From a bacterium (GTDB lineage Bacteria; Bacteroidota; Ignavibacteria; Kapaibacteriales; UBA7675), in contig JAUIKM010000028.1 in NCBI GenBank assembly GCA_030430495.1, positions 1-64,000 of the forward strand: a stretch of 64,000 bases of DNA, written 5' to 3'. Both the position numbers and the translations under genes were made by a program. Shown here piece after piece: positions 1 through 9,063 of this stretch. Numbering within the stretch: position 1 is the stretch's first letter; each line of letters starts with the position of its first letter. Below the pieces are notes generated by a model. It was not told the DNA's origin. It worked only from the letters and a program-made list of their open reading frames with translations, and made no database searches.

Positions 1-30
1 GTCCTGAGCCAGGATCAAACTCTCCGTTGT
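1..30 (-). rRNA. 16S ribosomal RNA, 5' end (partial)
   Basis: The reverse complement of bases 1-23 is the universal 5' segment of bacterial 16S rRNA (AGAGTTTGATCCTGGCTCAG, then GAC). Aligning to E. coli numbering, where this segment starts at nucleotide 8, places the mature 5' end near base 30. The rest of the gene lies outside the window to the left. Transcription runs leftward, in the same direction as rfbA, which ends about 430 bases upstream. Confidence 0.93.
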
Positions 31-463
31 CTTTTTTTCCAACGTGAGTTCCTCTCCGGCTGTCTATCACTCTCGTGAATTGACGTTCACTTTATCTCTC
101 TTCACGCGCTTCACGTTTCCAAAGAACTGCCGCGCTTTCGCGCCCCCTTCCGTTTTGCAGAAGAGCAACAAACATAAGGTTTCTTTTTCGCCTGTGCAAG
201 AAATAAATGCAGCAGAACAAAAGAAAATTTTCAAAGCGCCGATTTCAGCTAAAATTCGAGGGTTGTACTTCCCAAAGCCGCTCAAATTTGCAAACTGAGA
301 CTAACAAGAAGTCAGCGCTCAAAAGAGGCCCCCCGAAACCCTCACTTTCTCAGCCTGAAATCCGATCCGTCAGCCAGGCCCATGCTGTAATTTGTCAGGG
401 GAAATCGCGGTGACGACTGCCCGCAGCGCCTATTGCAGGTTAATTGAAAAAAAGTGAAAAAAT
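31..463 (-). other. rRNA operon leader and promoter region, no gene
   Basis: This stretch lies between the end of rfbA and the 16S 5' end and should hold the promoter and leader of the rRNA operon. I see no credible protein. On the minus strand the leader has a boxA-like motif and, next to the mature end, a short CGTTG/CAACG pairing around an A-rich loop. I could not pick out a convincing -35/-10 or a Bacteroidota TTTG/TAnnTTTG promoter. Just after the rfbA stop there are two T-runs on the minus strand, but no clear hairpin stem. Confidence 0.5.
116..128 (-). promoter_or_regulatory. boxA-like antitermination motif in rRNA leader
   Basis: Read on the minus strand the bases are AGTTCTTTGGAAA, close to the boxA core (TGYTCTTTRA), about 90 bases upstream of the mature 16S 5' end. 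boxA normally recruits the NusB/NusE (S10) antitermination complex to rRNA leaders. The call rests on motif and position only. Confidence 0.4.
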
Positions 464-1354
464 CTACAATCCCTGCTCGATTTCCTGTAAAATCCGCGCA
501 CAGTAGTCGCGATAAGTCCCGTTCGGCATCGCCGCCACAATCCGCGCATAGTCCTCGCGGCTGATGTATTCACGCCCCACCGCTATTTCCTCCAGGCAGG
601 CGATCTTATAACCCTGGCGCTTTTCCACCGTGTGGATGAACATGCCCGCTTCTATAAGACTGTCCGGCGTGCCCGTGTCCAGCCAGGCGATACCGCGCCC
701 CATGCGCTCCACCTGCAGTTTGTCGCGCCGCAGGTATTCCAGGTTGACGTCGGTGATTTCGCGTTCGCCGCGCGCACTCGGTTTGACCTCTTCGGCCACC
801 TGCACCACGCCCGGTTCGTACACGTACAGCCCCGGCACCGCAAATTTGGATCTGGGCCGCAACGGTTTTTCTTCGATCCCCAGCACGCGCCCATCGCGGT
901 TGAATTCCACCACGCCGTAGCGCTCCGGATGCTGCACCTGATAACCAAAAATCGTCGCCCCGTCGCCGTTGCGCGCCAGTGCGCGCCGCAGATAGTCCAG
1001 CTTGCCGTAGAACAGATTGTCGCCCAGGATCAGGCAGACCTGGTCGCCGCCGATAAAGTCGCGGCCGTAGAGAAAAGCCTCGGCAATGCCGCCCGGTCTG
1101 TCCTGCACGGCGTATTCAAGATTGATTCCCCACTGACCGCCGTCGCCCAGCAGCGCCTCAAAGTTCGGTGTGTCCTGCGGCGTGGAAATGATCAGCACAT
1201 CGCGGATGCCCGCCAGCATCAGCGTCGACAGCGGATAGTAGATCATCGGCTTGTCGTACACCGGCTGCAGTTGTTTGCTGAATACGCCCGTCATCGGATA
1301 GAGCCGCGTGCCGCGCCCGCCCGCCAGAATAATTCCCTTGGTTTTCACGTACAT
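464..1354 (-). CDS. rfbA: glucose-1-phosphate thymidylyltransferase (RmlA/RfbA)
   Basis: Makes dTDP-glucose from dTTP and glucose-1-phosphate, the first step to dTDP-L-rhamnose and other O-antigen or capsule sugars; cytoplasmic. The N-terminus has the nucleotidyltransferase signature KGIILAGGRGTRLYP followed by PVYDKPMIYYPL. The nucleotide/metal site LGDNLFYG and the EEKP and GLYVYEP segments are also present. At 296 residues it matches the usual 290-300. I chose the ATG at 1354 over an in-frame TTG at 1378 because the family begins a few residues before KGIIL. No other dTDP-rhamnose genes are in view, so it stands alone here. It is the last gene before the rRNA operon, transcribed in the same direction. 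Confidence 0.95.
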   Translation of the reverse strand: MYVKTKGIILAGGRGTRLYPMTGVFSKQLQPVYDKPMIYYPLSTLMLAGIRDVLIISTPQDTPNFEALLGDGGQWGINLEYAVQDRPGGIAEAFLYGRDFIGGDQVCLILGDNLFYGKLDYLRRALARNGDGATIFGYQVQHPERYGVVEFNRDGRVLGIEEKPLRPRSKFAVPGLYVYEPGVVQVAEEVKPSARGEREITDVNLEYLRRDKLQVERMGRGIAWLDTGTPDSLIEAGMFIHTVEKRQGYKIACLEEIAVGREYISREDYARIVAAMPNGTYRDYCARILQEIEQGL

Positions 1355-1451
1355 CCTGTTCGTCTGTCGCACAAACAAAGCCGTAAAGATACACGACGCC
1401 TGCCGTTTTTGCGGTGCAAAAATCTCTGCCGCCCTCTCACGCCCTGCCCGG

Positions 1452-1510
1452 AGCGCTTCGCCTCCTTCATTTCATTGCGGCGGCTTGCTTGTTCTCTTTG
1501 TTGGTCAATG
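1452..1510 (+). repeat. dispersed intergenic element, left-arm copy
   Basis: Has the pattern GCTTCGCCTCC, a spacer, then CGGCTTGCTT and CTTTGTTGGTC. Close variants of this block occur near 16479, 23168 and 41106, and inverted near 52509. It lies outside any gene. See the finding on the dispersed element. Confidence 0.6.
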
Positions 1511-1713
1511 TATCACCGGCCACCAGTCCCTGAGTTTTCAGCTTCTGTGCCGCAAGCCCCCGAGCCGCAAGTTTGAAGTCCGGTTTCAGCCCGTGAACCG
1601 CAGGTCCACAAGACAATCTCAGAGCCGCAAGCCTCCGCACCGCATGACGAGCAAAAAAATCATCGAGCCTGAGGTGCGACGTGCAACGAGCAGCTCAAAG
1701 CGAGTAGGTAAAA

Positions 1714-1731
1714 TTGTTGCCCAGGCAACAA
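1714..1731. repeat. perfect short palindrome
   Basis: TTGTTGCC CA GGCAACAA is an 8-base perfect inverted repeat with a 2-base centre. It sits 16 bases from a second palindrome of the same size. It could be an operator or a cruciform; no run of T follows, so it is not an obvious terminator. Confidence 0.55.
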
Positions 1732-1747
1732 AGTTCGAGGCCTTTTT

Positions 1748-1765
1748 GGGCCCATAAATGGGCCC
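1748..1765. repeat. perfect short palindrome
   Basis: GGGCCCAT AA ATGGGCCC is an 8-base perfect inverted repeat with a 2-base centre, just right of the palindrome at 1714-1731. The pair lies well away from both flanking genes' starts. Confidence 0.55.
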
Positions 1766-2043
1766 CCACCCCCTCCTCCGCCTTGCCATTTTTACCACTT
1801 CTTCCAACATCACCCCACGGTCCGCCTGCCCCGTGCGACGAGGTGTTTTTTTTTAAGCGGGGCCTGCCTCATTGCGGCGTCCCCTGCTGCGGCGCGGCCA
1901 AACCCTCCGGAGGATCCGACCCACGCAACATGCCTCCACACGCCGGATCAATCAAGCCGAAAAGACTGAACGCGCCTGTTGCTCCGCTGAACGGTCAATA
2001 TTTCGTGGGTGAACGGCACTCAAAACCCGCGGCGCGCCGGACG

Positions 2044-4284
2044 TCAGTCGTCCTGGCGCACGCTCTCAATCTCCACCACTACCGTCCGATTGTAAAAACG
2101 GCCCTCCGGCAGCGCGTTCGACGGGCCGCCGTGGTCCTCGCCCAGCCCCGCCACTTCGGCCCCGTCAATGTCCAGCGCACGCGCCACAGACTGCGCCCTT
2201 CGATAGGACAGGTCGCGGTTGTAGGCCGCATCGCCCACTTCGTCCGTTTTGCCGATAATGCGCACCCGCGCGCCCGGACGCAGACGCGACGTGATAAAGC
2301 GCAGAATGCTCCGGTTTTCGTCGCTCAAGCTGACATCGTCGAAGTCAAACAACAGCAGTGAATATCGCTCGATGTGCGTCACGCCCTGGCCGCCCGCCAG
2401 CTGCTCGGAGCGCGTGTTCACCACCAGATCAAAGCCGACCGGTTGCGAACGGATCGTGCGGCCGTCCGCGGTCTTAATCTCCAGCAAGCTTTCCACCGGC
2501 TGTGCCGCATAACGCTGCGCAAAAGTCTCGTCCAGCGTGCGCAGCACCTGCCGCGGCGGCAGGCCCGTCCCGGATGTGTCGCTCAACGGCAGCCCGCCGC
2601 GCCGCGTCCTTATGCGCCAGCTTTTGACGTCCGCGCCGTCACCCGTAACAATTGGCTGAAAAATGAGGCCTTGCACCTCGCTGCGGTAGATCGTATTGCG
2701 CGCAAAGAGCGGCTCCAGCAGCGTCGATTCGTCGGACAAAATCTCCACGCGGCGGTTTTCGGCGCGGCCCTCCGCCCGTGCCGCATTCGACGGCCGTGCA
2801 GGCCGACCGCGCGACTCAATTTTCAGACGCGCCGGATCGATGTCCCACACGCGCATCAGATAGTCGCGCACCGCCTCTGCGCGCGCGCCGGCCAGTTGTG
2901 CGTTGCCGGATTCGGCGCTTTCGTCAATGTGCCCGCGCAGGCGCAGGTTTGCCGCCGGATCGGCCTGCATCCGCGCGCCGATGACATTCAGTACGTTGTG
3001 GTAAATCTGTAGCGTCGAACTTGCATACAGACTGTCTGCGTTAAACCCGGCGGTTTCGTTCCGCGTCAGGCGACGGTAGCGCGCCGGCAGCGCCGACTGA
3101 TTTTCGTCAAAAAACACGTAGTTCAGCAGCGGCGTATAACGCGTCGAAACCGTCTCTTCCACCTCCACCGGCGCCCGCGGCGCGGCCGTACTTTTGTCCG
3201 CCATTTGCAGCTCCAGCCCCAGGCGCACGGCAATCTCTCGTTTCACGGCGGGCGCTTCAACTTCAGCCTCAACCACGGCCGCCGGCACTTCGCGCAGGTA
3301 CTGCTCGCTGATGATGGTTTGTTCGTATTCCCGGTCTTTTTCAAATCCGCTTTTGTTTTCCACCGAGCTGTCGGTCCGGCGTATGCGAGCGGCGGCGAGC
3401 CCCGGCGTTTCGCGCTCAACGGTGTCGCGGAGATAAATCGTATCGCGCAGAACCGGAAGTGAAGGCGGCGGCTGAAAGCGCAGTACCGCGCCGAACTCAA
3501 GCGCGGCGGCCTGCCAGTTCAGATTCTCCACCACATCGCCGAAGGCCATAACATATGAGCCCTCGAGCGCGACGCTCCAGGTCTCGCTCAGCGGCAGCTG
3601 GTACGCCGCGCCAATTTTCAGCCCCGGCGCGGGCGAAGAACGCCCCGCCAGATCGGCGCTGTAGAGATCCACCGCACGCTCGCCGCTGAGTAATTCTGCC
3701 TCAGCGGGCTCGGTCAGTTCCTGGCGCTGGCTGAAGTCCGCGCCCATGTCGAATCCAAACTGCGGGCCGGCCTGCATGTGAAAACCGTCGAACACTTCGT
3801 ATCGCAGCAGCGCGGCCAGCGCCAGTGTCCGGAAGTCCGCGTCAATCGTGTGACGGAAGTTGCCCGGCACGCGCTCACCGCTGCGCAAAATCACAAATGT
3901 CGGCTCGTCCGTTTCCAGCGTGGCGCTCCGCAGCTCAATGCCGCCGCGCAATTCCAGATTCAGTTTGTCGCTGAAACCGCCGCGGCCCAGGAGTTTAGCC
4001 GCCGGAATGCCGAGGAGCAGGCCCGCGCCCAAACCGCTGCCGTCGCCGTCCTCAAACAACGCCGGCGCTTTGGGAAAACCCGGTATTTCGTTGAAGTCGG
4101 CGCTGTGGCTGACCGCCTGAAAATTGGCATACACTCCGTATGTCAGGCTCGCGCTTGTGTCGTTGTCCTGCGCCGCGAGGCCTGCCGGCCCGGCGACGAA
4201 CAAGAGAATCAGCCCAAACAAGTGCAAATAGTGCGGGACGGACCGGCTCCGGCCGCCGCGGGAAACGCGTCGTGTGCTGCTCAT
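2044..4284 (-). CDS. outer-membrane protein with beta-barrel region and two OmpA-like domains
   Basis: A 746-residue secreted protein. A signal peptide with a hydrophobic core (LHLFGLILLFVAG) ends near LAAQ. Residues 45-270 resemble an outer-membrane beta-barrel (alternating pattern, repeated QAGPQFGFDMG-like strands). Two OmpA/peptidoglycan-binding domains follow: about 395-515 (YVFFDENQSAL, LRLRGHIDESAE, NRRVEIL) and 640-746 (LLLFDFDDVSLS, RVRIIGKTDEVGD, NRTVVVEIES). OmpA domains normally bind peptidoglycan, so the protein probably ties the outer membrane to the wall. Its start lies 13 bases after the stop of the IgGFc-type gene, so they are likely co-transcribed. A paralogue of the same architecture is at 29601-31769, also next to an IgGFc-type gene. 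The exact function is unknown. Confidence 0.85.
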   Translation of the reverse strand: MSSTRRVSRGGRSRSVPHYLHLFGLILLFVAGPAGLAAQDNDTSASLTYGVYANFQAVSHSADFNEIPGFPKAPALFEDGDGSGLGAGLLLGIPAAKLLGRGGFSDKLNLELRGGIELRSATLETDEPTFVILRSGERVPGNFRHTIDADFRTLALAALLRYEVFDGFHMQAGPQFGFDMGADFSQRQELTEPAEAELLSGERAVDLYSADLAGRSSPAPGLKIGAAYQLPLSETWSVALEGSYVMAFGDVVENLNWQAAALEFGAVLRFQPPPSLPVLRDTIYLRDTVERETPGLAAARIRRTDSSVENKSGFEKDREYEQTIISEQYLREVPAAVVEAEVEAPAVKREIAVRLGLELQMADKSTAAPRAPVEVEETVSTRYTPLLNYVFFDENQSALPARYRRLTRNETAGFNADSLYASSTLQIYHNVLNVIGARMQADPAANLRLRGHIDESAESGNAQLAGARAEAVRDYLMRVWDIDPARLKIESRGRPARPSNAARAEGRAENRRVEILSDESTLLEPLFARNTIYRSEVQGLIFQPIVTGDGADVKSWRIRTRRGGLPLSDTSGTGLPPRQVLRTLDETFAQRYAAQPVESLLEIKTADGRTIRSQPVGFDLVVNTRSEQLAGGQGVTHIERYSLLLFDFDDVSLSDENRSILRFITSRLRPGARVRIIGKTDEVGDAAYNRDLSYRRAQSVARALDIDGAEVAGLGEDHGGPSNALPEGRFYNRTVVVEIESVRQDD

Positions 4285-4297
4285 GAATGTACAGTTC

Positions 4298-7200
4298 TCA
4301 GCGGATGATCAGGGTGCGCACCAGCACGTCGCTGCCGACGCCCAGGCGCACAAAATAAAGTCCGGAAGAAAGTTGCGAGAGATCAACGTCAAGGCTGCCC
4401 TGCGTGGCCAGTTCCTGCACCTGCGCGTCGAGCCGCAGCCGCTCCACGCCGCGCGCGTCGTATACGCGCAGGCCCGCAAGATCCAGTTCGCCCGGCGCAT
4501 CCAACGTCAGGCGCACCGCCGTGCTCGCCGGGTTCGGCTCCAGCGTCATCTGCAAAACACCGCGCTGCGGATTCAACAGACGTACACCTTGTATGTCATC
4601 GCGCCAGACGTCGAGCAGGCTCATGACCGCCGTCGCCGAATCCGCGTCGACCGACACCGCCACGTCGTCCAGATCCGTGAAACGAACAAAAGCCGTAACG
4701 TCGGAAAACTCGGCGTCGCCCAGACCGACCAGCAGCGGCAGTTCCGCCAGCTGCATGCCCGCAGACGCGTTGCTCAGGTCCAGGTCAAAGGTCGTGCGGC
4801 GGAAACCCTCGTTGAGCACGCCGCGCAGGGCGGCAACGGCGGGCGTCAGCACCGTGGCGTTGTAGCTGATTTCCAGCCGCGCCGCGCCGTATCTGGCGGC
4901 AAACTCGGCCGCAAAATCCGGGCTGACTTCAAATGAATCCAGCGTCACGCGGGCCGTGACGGACTCGCCCGGCGCCCCCTCCATATCGTTGATGCCGAGA
5001 GTCAGCGCAAGGCGATTGTCGATCAGGCAGAACTCGCCGTCCTCGCGTTCGGCCGTCGCGCGCAGTTGTTCGCCGTCGGCGTCGAACCAGGCCGCGCGTC
5101 CGATCGCCATGGGCGTGCATTCCGCCGCCAGCGCCGCCGCGTTGACGCGCACATCCAGGCCAAACTCCATAGTTGCCTCACCGGTGTAAGGCGCGTCGAT
5201 GTCGATGAGCCGGCGTCCGGCCACAACCGTGCCCGCCAGCGCCGCCTCCAGCGGCTCCAGGCCGGCGTCAATTTCAAGACTGAATTCAATGCGCGCCAGT
5301 TCGCTGAGTTCAAAATCATCGGGAACAAACACATTTTCGACTGTGATGCGCAGGCGGCGCACATCCGTATCCGCACCGCGCGCATCGTCGACCGACAGGC
5401 GCACCTCCAGCGAGTCGCCGCGTTTGCAGATCTCGCCGATCGGCGCTTCCCATATCGTCGAAAGTTCCTGCTCCGCGGCGTCCAGCCAGTTGAAGTCCGT
5501 GATTTCAACGCTGGTGCAGGGCGGTCCGTCGGCCGCGACATCGACCGGCAAATCAATCAGAATATCGCCCGGCTGCTGGTCTTCATAACGTCCGCGCAGG
5601 CGCAGGCGGCGCATGCCGTTTTCAATCACGCCCTGATTTTCAGCTTCCGTCGGTATCAGGCAGGCCGCGTCCATCACCAGTTCAACGTCGAACAGCGACG
5701 GCGTGGAGCCAAAGCGCGCCGGCACGTCGAGCGCGTCCAGGCGGATCGCCAGGTCGTGCGGTTCGCCGCGCAGGACGCGTTCCTCCACCACGCTCAGCTC
5801 GGTCGTGATGTCGAGTTCGTGCGCATCGGTGATTCCCGCCAGGCCGCGCCCGGCGCAGAAGGCAAAACCGTCTTCAACGCCGTAGATCGTCGCCTGCAGC
5901 ATGCCGCCGCCCGGCGCGTTGAAATCGTGCACGCCGGCCGCCACCGCCGCGCTGCCGTGAACGTACTCGCCCGATCCGATCGGCGCAAAGCTGAAAACCC
6001 CCTGAGCCGCCGCGCCGTCGAGCAGTATCTGCTCCACGCGGTCCGCGCGCACAATGCAGGAGAGAAACACCTGATCGGCCGCGTAGAACGGGCCCTGCTC
6101 GTCGCCCGGAAAGGGCGGCGCAAACGTCATTTCTTCAAGGTATTGTTCAACTGGATTAACTATCACAAAGGCGGGGTCGGAAAACTGACCGGCGGGATCG
6201 TCCGCCGCGCCGCGCACGCTGCTTTTATACGCGCCCACCAGGACGGATTTACTCGACGTGATTTCAACCGGCGCGGTCAGCGGCAGTTCGATCATCTCAC
6301 CTTCGTTCAGCAACTGCGGCGCGCCGTCGTCCAGCGTGACGACGGTGTTGTCGTCCTTGGCCAACACGCGGAACAGGTCGTCCGCCGCCGGCGTCGCCGC
6401 GCCGGGGAATGGCAGGACAAAGTAGCGTTTGCCCCAGGTTTCGAGCGGCGGCATCTGCGCGAGCAGATTGGAGCGCGACGCCTCGTCGCGGCCGCTGACG
6501 GACGGCACCTGAGCGCTTTGCTGTCCGCCGAACACCGCCACCGCTTTGTCGGCGATGATGCGCGTGCCGCTCAGGTCGTCGCGCAGGTTGTCCGGAATTC
6601 CGAGGTTGGCCTGCACCAGGTAAACGTCGCCGCGCTGCAGCGTGGTTTCCAGCACGCTGTCGCGGTTGAAATAGCTGCGGCGCGTCGCCAGCTCGATGCG
6701 CACCCTCGTGTCGTTGGCGGTCGCCACGATGGCGCATTGCGAGGGCGTGCTGCGACTTTCAAGCGAGGTGCCGTTGCGCGTGCGCCCGTCGCCGTTGAAC
6801 GCCAGAACCATGTACTCCGTGCCGAGAGCGGAGACGGGCAGGACGGAGGTCGCGCCGCTGCTGCCCGCGGCGCGGCTGAGCGCAAAGACGGTAACGGCCT
6901 GCCGCCCGGCGGACACGCGAATGCGGATGCTCGCCGGAGCCGGGCGCTCCACGTCATGGCTGGCGGTATCGCCCTGCACGGCAAAAATCCGCGCCGTGTT
7001 GACGCCGCGCAGCTCAAAGTCGGCGGCAGGCAGGGCCAGGACGTAGGGCCGGCTCGGATCGACGATGCCCCAGTTTTCCGTGAACGACTCCCAGCGCCGG
7101 TTGCGATAGTCGATGCGCCCCGCGCTGCGCTCGCTCGCCACAATCACGATGTACACCGAATCCGTCGCCGAAGCGGCGCGGAAATTCGGCGGAAAACTCA

Positions 7201-7318
7201 CGTAAAAATCGCGTCCAAGGTTGCTCTGCGCAGTGACTTCCAGCGCGCCGGCAAACAGAAGAAGGCAGAACAGAAGCGGCGCGGCCGTTAATCCGGCGTG
7301 ATAATGTCTCTTTTTCAT
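4298..7318 (-). CDS. IgGFc-binding-type surface protein with T9SS sorting domain
   Basis: A 1,006-residue secreted protein. I chose the ATG at 7318 because it gives a clean signal peptide (MKKRHYHAGLTAAPLLF... ending VTAQS). The mature N-terminal half (about 25-420) matches the IgGFc_binding family pattern (GRDFYVSFPPN, VLPVSALGTEYMV, IIADKAVAVFGGQQ, WGKRYFVLPFP). The middle holds Ig-like/ASH-like beta-sandwich repeats. The last 80 residues form a T9SS type-A-like sorting domain (LEPNPAS, LRVYDARGVERLRL, LSSGLYFVRL, VRTLIIR). By family knowledge such C-termini direct proteins across the outer membrane for surface anchoring or release. It is upstream of, and probably in an operon with, the double-OmpA gene. 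Ligand unknown. Confidence 0.82.
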   Translation of the reverse strand: MKKRHYHAGLTAAPLLFCLLLFAGALEVTAQSNLGRDFYVSFPPNFRAASATDSVYIVIVASERSAGRIDYRNRRWESFTENWGIVDPSRPYVLALPAADFELRGVNTARIFAVQGDTASHDVERPAPASIRIRVSAGRQAVTVFALSRAAGSSGATSVLPVSALGTEYMVLAFNGDGRTRNGTSLESRSTPSQCAIVATANDTRVRIELATRRSYFNRDSVLETTLQRGDVYLVQANLGIPDNLRDDLSGTRIIADKAVAVFGGQQSAQVPSVSGRDEASRSNLLAQMPPLETWGKRYFVLPFPGAATPAADDLFRVLAKDDNTVVTLDDGAPQLLNEGEMIELPLTAPVEITSSKSVLVGAYKSSVRGAADDPAGQFSDPAFVIVNPVEQYLEEMTFAPPFPGDEQGPFYAADQVFLSCIVRADRVEQILLDGAAAQGVFSFAPIGSGEYVHGSAAVAAGVHDFNAPGGGMLQATIYGVEDGFAFCAGRGLAGITDAHELDITTELSVVEERVLRGEPHDLAIRLDALDVPARFGSTPSLFDVELVMDAACLIPTEAENQGVIENGMRRLRLRGRYEDQQPGDILIDLPVDVAADGPPCTSVEITDFNWLDAAEQELSTIWEAPIGEICKRGDSLEVRLSVDDARGADTDVRRLRITVENVFVPDDFELSELARIEFSLEIDAGLEPLEAALAGTVVAGRRLIDIDAPYTGEATMEFGLDVRVNAAALAAECTPMAIGRAAWFDADGEQLRATAEREDGEFCLIDNRLALTLGINDMEGAPGESVTARVTLDSFEVSPDFAAEFAARYGAARLEISYNATVLTPAVAALRGVLNEGFRRTTFDLDLSNASAGMQLAELPLLVGLGDAEFSDVTAFVRFTDLDDVAVSVDADSATAVMSLLDVWRDDIQGVRLLNPQRGVLQMTLEPNPASTAVRLTLDAPGELDLAGLRVYDARGVERLRLDAQVQELATQGSLDVDLSQLSSGLYFVRLGVGSDVLVRTLIIR

Positions 7319-7509
7319 TGTCGCACAGGTCTCAATTTTCGGCGGGAATCCGGACAGATATAGCAAACATACCGACTTTTTGTATTTTGCGCCAAGCTTC
7401 AATCAGGCCTTCACTCCGCTGTACACGGGCTCCAAAACTCCATTCTGCGCTTAACGGTCGCCGCTCACGACCCAATTCTTTGCAGCCCATTCGGGAGTTT
7501 AATCAAATC

Positions 7510-7977
7510 ATGCTGAAAGACACGCTTTTACACCAGTTTAACATGACCTACTTCGTGATCAGGCGCAACCTGGACGGAATTGAAACCGAGGACGCCGTTA
7601 TCCGCGTCGGCGAGGACGGTGCAAATATCAACTGGATCCTGGGACACATTCTCGCCACACGCAACGTCTTCATCGCGCTGCTCGGCGGCGAGCCGTTCTG
7701 GTCGGATGAACAACGCGCCCGTTTTGTCAGTAAAAGCGGCGTCGAGGTCGACGCGGCGCGGGCCATGCCGCTGGCAGAGATGGAACAGGCCCTGGAACAA
7801 TCACAGGAACAACTCAAGGCGCTTCTCGGTGCAAGTAAAGACGAGGATCTGACCACCGCGCCCGAGAACGGACCGCCGCTCGGCATCAAACTGGGCGGCT
7901 TTGCCTTCCACGAAAGTTATCACGCCGGTCAGATCGGCATCATGCGCCGCGTTATCGGCCTCTCCGGCGCGCTCTGA
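7510..7977 (+). CDS. DinB-family protein
   Basis: 155 residues, the usual size for the DinB/YfiT four-helix family, which binds a metal ion through three histidines and includes thiol-dependent transferases. The pattern is present: a His in NWILGHILATRN (about residue 46) and two in HESYHAGQIGIMRR near the C-terminus. The start is the ATG at 7510; upstream CGGGAG is about 12 bases away. It begins a likely plus-strand operon with the YjbR and DUF2459 genes (gaps of 49 and 11 bases). Substrate cannot be told from sequence. Confidence 0.85.
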   Translation: MLKDTLLHQFNMTYFVIRRNLDGIETEDAVIRVGEDGANINWILGHILATRNVFIALLGGEPFWSDEQRARFVSKSGVEVDAARAMPLAEMEQALEQSQEQLKALLGASKDEDLTTAPENGPPLGIKLGGFAFHESYHAGQIGIMRRVIGLSGAL

Positions 7978-8026
7978 AACGCGTCCGGAGTCTTTTTCCG
8001 CTTCACAAATTCAAGCGAAACACGGT

Positions 8027-8383
8027 ATGACAATCGAAGCAATCGCCGAGCATTGCCTGGCCAAAAAGATGGTCACGGAGGAATTGCCCTTTGACGAGTC
8101 GACGCTGGTGTACAAAGTCGCCGGCAAGATGTTCGCCCTGACCAACAGCATCTCCCGCGATTCCATCAACCTCAAGTGCAGGCCGGACGTGGGTATTGAA
8201 CTGCGAGCGCAATACGACTCAATCACGCCCGGCTGGCACATGAACAAAAAACACTGGATTACAGTCAAACTGGACGGTCCCTACAGCGATGCCGACATCA
8301 AAGACTGGATCGACAGTTCCTACGATCTGGTGGTAAGCGGGCTGACCAAAAAACTCCAGCGCGCCATCGCCGAAGCGGAGTAG
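8027..8383 (+). CDS. MmcQ/YjbR family protein
   Basis: 118 residues with the family pattern: VYKVAGKMFALTN, INLKCRPDVGIELRAQY, PGWHMNKKHWITVKLDG and a final SYDLVVSGLTKKLQ. Members have a CyaY-like fold and are annotated as DNA-binding, though the role is poorly known. The ATG at 8027 matches the family's N-terminus (MTIEAIAEHCLAK); the open frame continues upstream but with no family-like residues. It sits between DinB and DUF2459 genes in the same direction. Confidence 0.88.
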   Translation: MTIEAIAEHCLAKKMVTEELPFDESTLVYKVAGKMFALTNSISRDSINLKCRPDVGIELRAQYDSITPGWHMNKKHWITVKLDGPYSDADIKDWIDSSYDLVVSGLTKKLQRAIAEAE

Positions 8384-8394
8384 GTGACGCCCGC

Positions 8395-9054
8395 ATGTTC
8401 AAATCCATCGGTCGCTTTCTGCGCACGCTGCTGACGGCAGTTATTGGCGTCTGCCTGCTGCTGCTGGTTCTCTCCCTGCTGCCGCGGCGCATGTTCATCG
8501 CCCCCGGGCCCTGCGACATCGGCTACGAACGCCTGCACGTCGTCAACCACGGCTACCACACCGGCATCGTGGTCAAACGCGGCACGCCGAACTTCGAGTG
8601 GCTGGACTCACTGAATGCGCCCGCGCGTTACTCCACCTTTGAAATCGGCTGGGGCGACCGCGATTTTTACATGGCGGGCGGGCAGGACGTCCGGCTGGGC
8701 ATCCTGGCGCTGCTGACGCCGACGGACGCGGTGATGCACGTTGTCGGAGTTCCCGACGGCGACCCCGCGGAGGTCTTCAGCTCTTCCCAGGTGCGCGAAG
8801 TGGCGGTTTGTCGCTCAAAACTGGCGGATCTGTCTGATTTTATGCGCGGCTCGTTTACGCGCAACGGCGGCACTACCACCGTGCCGCTGGACAAGGGACT
8901 CTACGGCGGCTGGTCGGCTTTTTACCCGGCGGAGGGCGCCTACTCGCTCATTTACACCTGCAACTCGTGGACGGCCGAGGCGCTCGATATCGCGGGCCTG
9001 GGCGCGCCCATCTGGGGCGGTTCGGCGCAATCCGTCATGTTCCACCTTCCCTGA
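8395..9054 (+). CDS. DUF2459 (TIGR02117-type) membrane-anchored protein
   Basis: 219 residues. An N-terminal membrane segment (about 10-30, rich in Leu/Val) acts as anchor or uncleaved signal. The rest carries the DUF2459 signature: VVNHGYHTGIVV, FEIGWGDRDFYMAG, and YTCNSWTAEALDIAGLGAP. A conserved His and Cys in these motifs suggest a papain-like or NlpC-like fold, but no reaction is established. It starts 11 bases after the YjbR gene, so it is probably co-transcribed. Confidence 0.85.
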   Translation: MFKSIGRFLRTLLTAVIGVCLLLLVLSLLPRRMFIAPGPCDIGYERLHVVNHGYHTGIVVKRGTPNFEWLDSLNAPARYSTFEIGWGDRDFYMAGGQDVRLGILALLTPTDAVMHVVGVPDGDPAEVFSSSQVREVAVCRSKLADLSDFMRGSFTRNGGTTTVPLDKGLYGGWSAFYPAEGAYSLIYTCNSWTAEALDIAGLGAPIWGGSAQSVMFHLP

Positions 9055-9063
9055 TTAACTCTC

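Larger units (their letters stand above)
1379..2043. other. intergenic region with repeats, no gene
   Basis: About 660 bases between the 5' side of rfbA and the stop of the OmpA-family gene. It holds one copy of the dispersed GGCTTGCTT...TTGTTGGTC element, two adjacent short palindromes near 1714-1765, and GC-rich sequence. Open frames here lack codon bias, start sites and recognisable protein features. The promoter for rfbA should lie in the right-hand part but I could not define it. Confidence 0.5.

Noticed and set aside
1308-1757. Open frames across the repeat region after rfbA, reading through SASPPSFHCGGLL.
   Set aside because: The same peptide appears in other frames at other element copies; it is translated repeat, not protein.
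5066-7291. A 741-codon open frame on the plus strand, antisense to the IgGFc-type gene; similar long antisense frames at 34152-36380, 23650-25122, 42563-44023, 15163-16611 and 60316-61596.
   Set aside because: They mirror well-supported genes on the other strand, have Arg/Ala/His-rich composition and no recognisable domains. High GC at third positions makes such antisense frames common.
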